This document shows, in pieces, positions 1-6,393 of a DNA stretch of 15,983 nucleotides; position 1 is the first letter of the stretch; each line of letters begins with the position of its first letter. Location of the stretch: contig CAZFAP010000117.1 in the NCBI GenBank assembly GCA_964516325.1, positions 1-15,983 of the forward strand, read 5' to 3'. The stretch is from CAZFAP01 sp964516325 (GTDB taxonomy: Bacteria > Auribacterota > JABMQX01). The translations under genes and the position numbers were made by a program. The notes under the pieces were generated by a model. It saw nothing but the letters and a program-made list of their open reading frames with translations, made no database searches and had not been told where the DNA came from.

Positions 1-1
1 C

Positions 2-238
2 CTTCCGAAGTATCTGCAGGTGACAAGCCTGCTGCGCCCGGCCGGCGCCGCTCTGGACATTACCTGGAGATCGCAGAACGGCGTGAAGTATCGCGTCCAA
101 TGGAAGGGGGACCTTAGCGAGCCGGAGTGGAAAGACCTCAGCGGAGAAATCGTCGCCGCCGGCGCGACAGCCTCATGGACGGATAGTGGGGCAGGCGCCT
201 CAAGGAGCAGGTTCTACAGGGTGGTTCAGATCGAGTGA
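2..238 (+). CDS. C-terminal end of a secreted protein with an FYRV-type tail (5'-truncated)
   Basis: This reading frame is open from the first bases of the window to the TGA at 236-238, so the real start lies upstream. The GTG at 20 is only an internal codon. The visible 78 residues form a short beta-rich module: a YRVQWKG stretch, then a W-x-D-L pattern, then the ending RFYRVVQIE. Tails of this kind (a Y-x-V-Q strand, a tryptophan strand, and a final F-Y-R-V) are common at the C-termini of large secreted or surface proteins in Verrucomicrobiota and related groups, often after LamG, immunoglobulin-like or peptidase domains. The catalytic or binding part is outside the window, so function cannot be assigned. 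The next gene has a related module near its N-terminus. The frame and stop are clear; the family reading is from recognition only. Confidence 0.7.
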   Translation, partial: LPKYLQVTSLLRPAGAALDITWRSQNGVKYRVQWKGDLSEPEWKDLSGEIVAAGATASWTDSGAGASRSRFYRVVQIE

Positions 239-606
239 GCCCGCCGTCTACGGGGCCTGTCGGTGCACCGGTGTGAACGCTGCACGGCAGAAGGACGTCG
301 CGGGTGAGCGAACCCGTGCTCGGCGAAATATAGGTTGACAAGGCATAAGCTCCGGAATAATCTGCGCGAGTATAGAAAGGGCCACGGTAAAGGTTTGTGC
401 ACGATGGTCAACGCCTTCGCAGGCGACAAGCTTGTCCGAAGCAACAGAGCAGCCCTCCCGTCACGATTGTCTTTCTGCCGAGAGCCGGCGACGATATTCC
501 AACAAGTCCTGCCCCCGAGGTTCTGCCTCATACCGAGAGTAAAGCGGTCCGGTTACGGACTGTTCCTTCCAACAAACCCTTCATCAGCGTCACGAAAGGA
601 GGAGCT
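239..606. other. Intergenic spacer and probable long leader of the 607-2376 gene
   Basis: I find no convincing gene in these 368 bases. The frame of the downstream gene stays open back to an ATG at 397, but that extension is rich in Arg, Pro and Ser, lacks a ribosome site and would bury the signal peptide. Visible structure: a small hairpin CGGGT / ACCCG (301-305 with 312-316), a promoter-like pair at 335-361, and a hairpin GCCT-TCGC-AGGC at 413-424. I could not match the leader to a riboswitch class. Confidence 0.5.
335..361 (+). promoter_or_regulatory. Candidate sigma70-type promoter upstream of the secreted peptidase gene
   Basis: A perfect TTGACA lies at 335-340. AATAAT (5 of 6 matches to TATAAT) lies at 356-361 after a 15-base spacer. 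An alternative TAATCT at 358-363 gives the ideal 17-base spacer but a poorer box. Either would place the transcript start about 235 bases before the ATG at 607, leaving a long leader. This is a consensus match only. Confidence 0.35.
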
Positions 607-2376
607 ATGAAGAAAGCACTCTTATTGGGTCTTGCGGCTTTGCTGATCGCGCCCGCCGCGTTTTGCGCCAGCGCGCTCCTGCGGCTGGAAAGAGCCCCTT
701 CGCCGAGCGGTGTATGGGAGGAGGTGCCTGCCAATGAGCTTCCGATTACCGCGGAGGGGGCGTTTGAGGACACGTTCGACTCGAAAACGGCGTACTATCA
801 AATGCGGATTGATGCCGTGGAGGAAGGGCTTCTGCCGCCGCATATTCCTTTCGACGACCTTCCCTCAAAGCAGCAAAACGCCGTCAAGGGATTCCTCGAC
901 GACCTGCGGAACCTTGGCGAGGATAACAGTTGGGCGGAAGCGGAAGTGTTCCCGTTAGCTTTTCCCATCTACGATCCTGTGCTCGAGGCAGCCGCGTACA
1001 TGGAATTCAAGATTTTTGTTCCGCCACCGCTGGTAGTTATGTCCGGCGCAGGCCCGCTCTCCCAATCGTCTTCTCTCCTTCTCCCTCCGCCGATTCACCG
1101 CGAGCAAGACGCGGGCTTCATCCTGGTCTCGATGACGGAAGACGATGCGCCTGTTATCGAGCATTCCATGGAAGGAATGACCCGCACGGAGTATCTCCGG
1201 TTGCTGGCAAAGTCGTCGGGGGTTCGGATATTCCGGTACGGCGATAGTCTGCTCGCGGCGGAAGATGAGAAAGGGCAATTGGTCGCGTATATCGGCGCCC
1301 CGCCGATGTATTATCCGGACGACATCCTTCAGTACTGCGACCAAGAATTTGACGGATACGCGGACCCGCAAGGGGGAAAGCACCCCGACCCGCTACCATT
1401 CAAGCCCGAGCCCTACAAGACCTACCAAGATTTCAAACAGGACTGGGTGAGGTCGAAGCGCTTCCAGTTGGCGCGCGAACGCCGAAAGCAAGAGGCCAGC
1501 TTACTCTGGCAGATATACACCGGCCAACTCCAGCAGAAAATAATCTACGTGCCCATGGGCGGAGCAATCGTGGCGTACCCAGAGACGCAGGTCAAGGAGT
1601 TCACGCTTGGGAATCCTGCCCTGGCGTATGTGACGATTCAAAAACTGGGCGTCCACCTGGCTGGGAGGCAGGAGGGGACAACGACATACCATGTTCTTTT
1701 CGTGGACGGGCGGTCCGAGGACGGGTATGTCGTTGTGGGACAAAAAGCGTTGTCTCCCGAGCAGCCGACAATCGGTTGGACTTCCTGGCATGAGTATTAC
1801 GCCGGGACCTGGAGCCAGCAAAGACGCTACACCCAAGAGCCGGGAGGAAGCTGCTACAGCGGATGTGGGCCGACAGCGTGGGCGATGCTCTACGGATGGT
1901 TCGACTACACAGGCGCGGCAACGAATCTGATTGCCGGATCCGCGCCGCTATATAACAACGATGCTGTCAGGGACTGCATCTGGTACGTGGTGGAGCAGGT
2001 GGACACGTATTGCGTTGGCGACCAGGGCGCCACAAATCCCTGGGACATGTACAAGGGATACAAGTGGGCGGAGCACGTCGGGCACGGGTACTCCGTCTCC
2101 TACTCATGGACGATACCGTGCTTCTCCTCAAGCAGCGCCCGCAACAAGGCAAGGGACTCCATCAAAAACGATGGCAGACCGACCATCATCGGCATCGGCT
2201 GCACGTCGGCTCATTACCCCGTGGCATACGGCTACAAGTACCGCGAGTGGAAGGGGTTGTTCGGCGAAGTGTGGTCCACCGAGCGAAAGTTCAAATGCAA
2301 TATGGGATGGGGCGGCGGCAGCCCCGAGTGGAAAAACGGCGACGTCTGGTACGGACAGCGGAACAATTTCTGGTAA
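607..2376 (+). CDS. Secreted papain-fold (C39/C10-like) peptidase-domain protein
   Basis: This is a 589-residue protein. The ATG at 607 is chosen because AAGGAGGAG lies just before it (596-604) and the product then begins with a signal peptide (MKKALLLGLAALLIAPAA). Three parts are visible. Residues about 22-65 form a module with a tryptophan strand and the end YYQMRI, like the FYRV tails of this bacterial group. Residues about 320-376 (VKEFTLGNPALAYVTIQ, then LAGRQEGTTTYHVLFVDG) resemble the secretin/pilus N-terminal domain. From about 395 onward lies a papain-fold domain: C416 and C420 in CYSGCGPTAWAM, H536 in SAHYPVAYGY, then N565 in NMGWGGG, the Cys-His-Asn pattern of C39-like and C10 (streptopain-like) peptidases. 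C416 and C420 both fit the nucleophile region. The gene stands alone between long spacers. It could be a protease, a transglutaminase-like enzyme or an inactive relative; the substrate is unknown. Confidence 0.75.
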   Translation: MKKALLLGLAALLIAPAAFCASALLRLERAPSPSGVWEEVPANELPITAEGAFEDTFDSKTAYYQMRIDAVEEGLLPPHIPFDDLPSKQQNAVKGFLDDLRNLGEDNSWAEAEVFPLAFPIYDPVLEAAAYMEFKIFVPPPLVVMSGAGPLSQSSSLLLPPPIHREQDAGFILVSMTEDDAPVIEHSMEGMTRTEYLRLLAKSSGVRIFRYGDSLLAAEDEKGQLVAYIGAPPMYYPDDILQYCDQEFDGYADPQGGKHPDPLPFKPEPYKTYQDFKQDWVRSKRFQLARERRKQEASLLWQIYTGQLQQKIIYVPMGGAIVAYPETQVKEFTLGNPALAYVTIQKLGVHLAGRQEGTTTYHVLFVDGRSEDGYVVVGQKALSPEQPTIGWTSWHEYYAGTWSQQRRYTQEPGGSCYSGCGPTAWAMLYGWFDYTGAATNLIAGSAPLYNNDAVRDCIWYVVEQVDTYCVGDQGATNPWDMYKGYKWAEHVGHGYSVSYSWTIPCFSSSSARNKARDSIKNDGRPTIIGIGCTSAHYPVAYGYKYREWKGLFGEVWSTERKFKCNMGWGGGSPEWKNGDVWYGQRNNFW

Positions 2377-2405
2377 AAAAACGCCACTTTGCGCAATCCC
2401 TGTTA

Positions 2406-2421
2406 CGGGGAGGACTCCCCG
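2406..2421. repeat. Hairpin 30 bases after the peptidase stop codon
   Basis: CGGGGA (2406-2411) pairs with TCCCCG (2416-2421) around a GGAC loop. It lies at the right place to end the transcript of the 607-2376 gene, but there is no run of T after it, so it is not a standard intrinsic terminator. It may slow RNA decay or belong to the hairpin series of this spacer. Confidence 0.4.
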
Positions 2422-2538
2422 CACTCGCTCATGAACCCGGTTTGCCCGGAGACGATGAAAACCCTGGCTGCGTGGCACTGATTCTAAAGGCAGAAGTCGC
2501 GCACAAGATTTCGAGAAGATGAATCGGATGGTCCATCA

Positions 2539-2555
2539 CGGGAGTTCCGCTCCCG
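2539..2555. repeat. Short perfect hairpin CGGGAG-TTCCG-CTCCCG
   Basis: A six-base perfect stem (2539-2544 with 2550-2555) closes a five-base TTCCG loop. It resembles in size and composition the two arms of the compound palindrome 50 bases further on, and may be a diverged half of the same repeat type. Confidence 0.4.
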
Positions 2556-2606
2556 GCGATGAAAGCTGATGCTTCGCTTCAGGACTCCAAAGGCGCCCCG
2601 AAATCT

Positions 2607-2664
2607 GGAGTGCGGGAGCGCACAGCTCCTGCTTTGTCATGCGGAAGCGCAGCTTCCGCACTCC
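2607..2664. repeat. Compound palindromic element: two hairpins inside a 9-bp inverted repeat
   Basis: GGAGTGCGG (2607-2615) is a perfect inverted repeat of CCGCACTCC (2656-2664). Inside lie two further perfect hairpins: GGAGC-GCACA-GCTCC (2615-2629) and GCGGAAGC-GCA-GCTTCCGC (2641-2659). The strand can therefore fold as a closed stem with two arms or as separate hairpins. This layout is typical of REP-type or MITE-type intergenic repeats. I recall similar GCGGAAGCGCAGCTTCCGC sequences being dispersed in PVC genomes, but copy number here cannot be judged from one window. Confidence 0.75.
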
Positions 2665-2676
2665 GGGCCCGGCGCC

Positions 2677-2706
2677 ATCTGTGCGATCCCTGCGTCCTCT
2701 GCGGTT
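2677..2706 (+). repeat. Degenerate decamer repeat module, ending CTCTGCGGTT
   Basis: Three imperfect units of 9 to 11 bases lie in tandem: ATCTGTGCG, ATCCCTGCGTC and CTCTGCGGTT. A second module of the same design is at 12598-12627, and both end in TCTGCGGTTCC. The module sits 12 bases after the compound palindrome. No function is known to me. Confidence 0.5.
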
Positions 2707-2918
2707 CCGTCCCCATGCGAAAGACCCCAGCATTCCCGATGACCTTCGCCACCCATAAGTCGGGGATTACTGCGGTCTCCGCCAGCCTCGCCGAAGCGAA
2801 TCATTATGGGCGACTTGTTCAGGAGGCGCCTTTTTGGTAGTGTGTCGCAAACATCGTTCTCAACCGGGGGGCGAGTCGCGTCACGCAAGGCGCGCCCTTA
2901 AGGTCGCTGCGCGCACAT

Positions 2919-2942
2919 TCGCAGGGCAAAGTCACCCTGCGA
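2919..2942. repeat. Hairpin in the leader region of the Nramp-like gene
   Basis: TCGCAGGG (2919-2926) pairs perfectly with CCCTGCGA (2935-2942) around an eight-base loop CAAAGTCA, 122 bases before the ATG at 3065. It could be part of a 5' leader structure or another intergenic repeat. No riboswitch class was recognised. Confidence 0.35.
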
Positions 2943-3064
2943 CGAGCCCAAGTGCCGAGTCTGTTGACCTGGCTCTGCGGTGTGGGCGTCTTCTGCGGCC
3001 GTCCTGCGACGAAGACCGAAAACAATACTGTCCTGGCTGGCCAACGTTCCCAGGAGATTCCATC

Positions 3065-4528
3065 ATGTCCGAAAACCAGAAGACCGTACCCGTCTCTTTC
3101 CCCGACCCACCGCCGGAGCTTCGCAGCCGAAACTGGCTGAAGCTCCTGACGTTTTTCGGTCCGGGGGCCATCATGGCGTCGGTAACCATCACCAGTGGCG
3201 AGACCGTTTTCGCGTCTCGCGGCGGCGCCATCTTCGGGTATGCGTTTCTATGGTGCTTGGTGGGTGGGGCGGTTCTGAAAGGCATCCAGGTCTATGGCGG
3301 GATGCGTTTCATCGTGCTGACGGGCTTTCACCCCATGGAAGGATGGGGGCAACTCCCCGGGCCGCGAGGCTGGGCGCCTGCCTTGATTGGCATTCTGAGC
3401 GTTATATGTTTTCCGTTCTGGCTGGCGGGCCTCCCCAAGATGCTTGGGCAGCTCACCAACTGGATTTTCCATCTTGAAAAACTCCCGCACGCCCACACCA
3501 TCGAGCGAATGTGGGCGACCTTTTACATAGCCGTGGCTATCACCATAACGATGCTCCAGACCTACAATTTTATGGAGAACGCGCAGAGGACTATCGTCGG
3601 AATCCTGCTGATTTCCATCATCCTCGCGGTGGTCGCATCGCACCCGGACTGGCTGGCGGCGCTTACGGGCGCGGTGATCCCACGTGTACCGCATTACGAG
3701 CCGTGGGTCGCGGAGAAGTACGCATCCATCGCTGAGCGGCCTCCCTGGGTGGAAATCATCACCTACATGGGCGCGGTCGGCGGGGGGACGTACGATTATC
3801 TTGGCTACGTGAGCATGCTGAGAGAAAAAGCCTGGGGAATGCTCCACCGGGCAGGACATTTCCTCTCGCCGAGGGACATCCCCACGTCGCTTTCGCAGGA
3901 TGCCGCGGAGGTGAAAAAAGGCCGGGCGTGGCTTCGGGCGCCGATGATTGACTGCTCTCTTTCGTTCCTGTGCGTGCTGGTGTTCAGTGCGGCGTTCCTT
4001 ATTCTCGGAGCGAGAATCTTGAACCCACAGAAGATCGTTCCCGACGGGACGGAGCTCTTCAATCACCAGGCGACGTTTTTGACCCGCATCCACCCCTACC
4101 TTCTCTACGTGTATCAAGTGGGCGTTTTCATGGCGTTTTTCGGGACGATCATCGGGGCATACGAGGTCTATGCGAGAACAGCCAGCGAATGTCTCAAGGG
4201 CGTTTCCCCCCGCTGGCGAAATCTGCCCTTGCAGCCGGTTCGTCTCGGAACGGTTACGTGCGGCGGCGGTCTGGCGCTCGTCTTGGTCTGGACCTGCAAA
4301 GACCCCGTCAAGATTGTTACAATCCCCGCCCTGATCGGAGGGGTTTTCACGTGCGGGCTGTGGTGCTTCGCGGTCGTGTGGTGTGAGCACCGGTTTCTGC
4401 CGCGAGGGTATCGCATGCGACGCGGGTTGTTTGTCGCGACGGTCATTGCGGGCGCGGTCATGACGGTCTTCGGATTCATAGCGATGTATCTGCATTTCGC
4501 GCCCAAGATCGGCCGATGGTTTCGTTAG
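3065..4528 (+). CDS. Nramp (SLC11)-like membrane transporter with altered metal-site motifs
   Basis: This 487-residue protein has about eleven hydrophobic segments and so sits in the inner membrane. The start at 3065 is supported by AGGAG at 3052-3056. The segment from residue 31, FGPGAIMASVTITSGETVFA, then FGYAFLWCLVGGAVLKG and LTGFHP, aligns well with the first part of Nramp metal transporters (GPGFLVAIAYIDPGN). However, the DPGN motif of TM1 reads T43-S44-G45-E46, and the MPH motif of TM6 is replaced in M235-GAVGGGTYDYLGY. Both canonical ligands (Asp and Met) are therefore missing, while E46 and D244 are acidic residues nearby. Annotation pipelines call such proteins Nramp family divalent metal transporters, but the substrate is doubtful. 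It is the first gene of a co-directional run; the esterase gene starts 25 bases after its stop. Confidence 0.8.
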   Translation: MSENQKTVPVSFPDPPPELRSRNWLKLLTFFGPGAIMASVTITSGETVFASRGGAIFGYAFLWCLVGGAVLKGIQVYGGMRFIVLTGFHPMEGWGQLPGPRGWAPALIGILSVICFPFWLAGLPKMLGQLTNWIFHLEKLPHAHTIERMWATFYIAVAITITMLQTYNFMENAQRTIVGILLISIILAVVASHPDWLAALTGAVIPRVPHYEPWVAEKYASIAERPPWVEIITYMGAVGGGTYDYLGYVSMLREKAWGMLHRAGHFLSPRDIPTSLSQDAAEVKKGRAWLRAPMIDCSLSFLCVLVFSAAFLILGARILNPQKIVPDGTELFNHQATFLTRIHPYLLYVYQVGVFMAFFGTIIGAYEVYARTASECLKGVSPRWRNLPLQPVRLGTVTCGGGLALVLVWTCKDPVKIVTIPALIGGVFTCGLWCFAVVWCEHRFLPRGYRMRRGLFVATVIAGAVMTVFGFIAMYLHFAPKIGRWFR

Positions 4529-4553
4529 GTCTTCACACGCAGGAGGAGAACGT

Positions 4554-5522
4554 ATGCAGGGTCAATTGGTGATGGCTTCGTTTTGTGCGATGGCATTTCT
4601 GCTGGCGCAAGTCATGGGAGAAGAAGAGCCCCGGGGGACAAAGCGGGACGAGGAATCGAGCATGACGACAGAGAAAACCATTCCGCAGGCTGGCTCGTCC
4701 GTGGCGAAGTGGCAAGTCTCTGCCGAAGAACTGGCGGAATTACTCCGCCCGAGTCCTGAAGTCCCGCACGGCACAATTCATACCGAGACCTTTGTCTGCC
4801 AGACGACGGGGATCACGAAGCGATGCTGCGTTTACACACCGCCCAGGTATGAGAAGACCAAAGAGAAATATCCGGTGCTCTATCTTCTGCACGGCATCGG
4901 CGACGACGAGACCGGTTGGCGAGTGAAGGGCGCCGCGGACCACCTCCTCGACAATTGTCTGGCGAAAGGGCGAATGAAGCCGATGGTTGTCGTCATGCCA
5001 AACGGCTTCGTGAGCGGGGAATCGCCCAACGAGCAAGTGCCAGGAGGGGGGACCATCTGGAAACAAATGCCCGAGACCAACAAGTTCGACGATTATCTCG
5101 TCAAAGATGTCATGCGGGTCGTGGAGGAGAAGTACAGGATTCAGGCGAACCGCGCGCATCGCGCCATCGCAGGGCTCTCGATGGGAGGGAGACAGGCGCT
5201 CGACATCGGTCTGAGCCACCTCGACCTTTTCTCTTCGATAGGAAACTTCAGTGGCGCGGTTCATCAAACGCCAATGCCCGAGAAATATCCCGTCCTCAAA
5301 AACGCGAAACTCCTCAATAGTCGCCTGAAGGTTTTCTATCTCGCCTGCGGGAAAAGCGATTTCCTGTACAAGGCCAACAAGAAGCTTGTGGATGACCTCG
5401 CTGAGGCTGGCGTCCGACATACTTGCCGCGAAATGGAAGGGGCGCATATCTGGCCGGTCTGGGAGGCGTGCCTCGCGGAATTCCTCCCCCTCATCTCCAC
5501 GGCGATGGCAGAAGCCCAATAG
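4554..5522 (+). CDS. Secreted esterase of the alpha/beta-hydrolase fold (putative esterase / enterochelin-esterase-like family)
   Basis: This 322-residue protein starts with a hydrophobic leader (LVMASFCAMAFLLAQVMG), which suggests export. The start at 4554 has AGGAGG at 4541-4546; a second ATG at 4572 is less well spaced. After a linker, residues about 65-320 match the esterase family of PF00756 (feruloyl esterase, enterochelin esterase and acetylxylan esterase relatives): VLYLLHGIGDDETGW (oxyanion region), the nucleophile elbow GLSMGG with S209, D269 in CGKSD and H298 in GAHIWPVW. The full Ser-Asp-His triad is thus present. Family members cleave ester links such as ferulate or acetate on plant polysaccharides, or siderophore esters; the sequence alone does not decide which. 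The gene follows the Nramp-like gene by 25 bases and is probably co-transcribed with it. Confidence 0.88.
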   Translation: MQGQLVMASFCAMAFLLAQVMGEEEPRGTKRDEESSMTTEKTIPQAGSSVAKWQVSAEELAELLRPSPEVPHGTIHTETFVCQTTGITKRCCVYTPPRYEKTKEKYPVLYLLHGIGDDETGWRVKGAADHLLDNCLAKGRMKPMVVVMPNGFVSGESPNEQVPGGGTIWKQMPETNKFDDYLVKDVMRVVEEKYRIQANRAHRAIAGLSMGGRQALDIGLSHLDLFSSIGNFSGAVHQTPMPEKYPVLKNAKLLNSRLKVFYLACGKSDFLYKANKKLVDDLAEAGVRHTCREMEGAHIWPVWEACLAEFLPLISTAMAEAQ

Positions 5523-5594
5523 CGACGGTCGAGAGCGGCGGGGGGTGACCTCGAAACGGTCTCAAAAAGGTCTCATTGACACGGGAGAAGGCAA

Positions 5595-6194
5595 ATGGAA
5601 GGACCGGGAAAAGCCTATCCGACAATTGGGGCGTGCGGGCTGGACTGTGGCTTGTGCACGAGATACTACACGGTGGGGAAGTCAAGGTGCCCGGGGTGCT
5701 GCGGCCCCGATTTCTTTAACAAGCACCCGTCCTGCCCATTCACAACGTGCTGCGTTAAGAAAAAAGGGCTTGAGGTATGCGGCGAATGCCCCGAGTACCC
5801 GTGCTCAAGGTTCAAAACCCAGGCGGAATATGAAGCTTTCGAGACCTCATCCTATCCTCCCTGTAGGAAACTCCTCCCCAATTTGGACTTCATAAAAAGG
5901 CACGGGATCAAGAAGTTCGTGCAGCAACAAAGGCAGCGAATTGAGCTGCTCGAGGAAATGTTGACGAATTTCGACGACGGCAGGTCGAGAAGTTTTTTTT
6001 GCAGAGCCGCGGGAATCCTTCATCCGGCGAGGTTGGAGAAATCGCTTGACGAAGCAAACCGCAGGATCAAGAAAGAGAGCATCCAGGCAGGCGACAGTAA
6101 AGCGAAGGCAAAGGTGCTCAGGGAGCTTATCACCGAACTGGCCGTTGCCGAAGGCATCGAGTTAGAACTAACGAAAGCTGCGGGAACAAAATGA
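5595..6194 (+). CDS. Cysteine-rich DUF3795-type protein, probable metal binder
   Basis: This 199-residue protein has no signal peptide. The ATG at 5595 is preceded by GGGAGAAGG (5583-5591). The first 70 residues hold twelve cysteines (14, 18, 21, 32, 35, 36, 47, 52, 53, 62, 65, 70), including GLDCGLC, CPGCC and the ending CGECPEYPC. This pattern (GLDC-x-x-C near the start and C-x-x-C-P-x-Y-P-C at the end) is that of the DUF3795 family, thought to bind zinc or an iron-sulfur cluster, function unknown. The rest is helical and charged, with a Gln- and Glu-rich stretch around 110-125. A run of eight T at 5993-6000 lies in the codons for S-F-F near residue 135. The gene starts 72 bases after the esterase stop and may belong to the same operon. 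Confidence 0.8.
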   Translation: MEGPGKAYPTIGACGLDCGLCTRYYTVGKSRCPGCCGPDFFNKHPSCPFTTCCVKKKGLEVCGECPEYPCSRFKTQAEYEAFETSSYPPCRKLLPNLDFIKRHGIKKFVQQQRQRIELLEEMLTNFDDGRSRSFFCRAAGILHPARLEKSLDEANRRIKKESIQAGDSKAKAKVLRELITELAVAEGIELELTKAAGTK

Positions 6195-6393
6195 TTCGTC
6201 GCCGCGTTGGCACGCAGAAGGAGCAGTGAACGAATCGGTCAAGCCTGCGGGCGTCAGACGGGACGGAACGAACTCTGGACTGGTTGGCGCCTTTCTGCCG
6301 ACCCGGACGGTAGATAGGAGTAGCGACTCGTCCCCGTCGTGCTTCTGCAAACCTGGCGAGGATACAGGGCGCCCGTCGGAAAGGAGAACACAC

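Larger units (their letters stand above)
2377..3064. other. 688-base hairpin-rich spacer between the peptidase and Nramp-like genes
   Basis: I see no gene here. A frame running into the downstream gene is open from 2834, but its early part is low-quality sequence without a ribosome site. Structures in order: CGGGGA/TCCCCG hairpin (2406-2421), CGGGAG/CTCCCG hairpin (2539-2555), a compound palindrome (2607-2664), a decamer repeat module (2677-2706), and an 8-bp-stem hairpin (2919-2942). None is followed by a T tract, so I do not call a terminator. Confidence 0.6.

Noticed and set aside
397..606. In-frame N-terminal extension of the secreted peptidase gene to the ATG at 397
   Set aside because: It lacks a ribosome site and would place 70 Arg/Pro-rich residues before a clear signal peptide. 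The ATG at 607 has a strong AAGGAGGAG.
2834..3064. In-frame extension of the Nramp-like gene upstream of 3065
   Set aside because: The extension is Arg- and Ser-rich, contains the 2919-2942 hairpin and has no homology-like pattern; AGGAG supports the ATG at 3065.
3248..4495. 415-residue open frame on the minus strand opposite the Nramp-like gene
   Set aside because: It is rich in Arg, His and Asp with no recognisable domain, typical of the shadow of a GC-rich membrane-protein gene.
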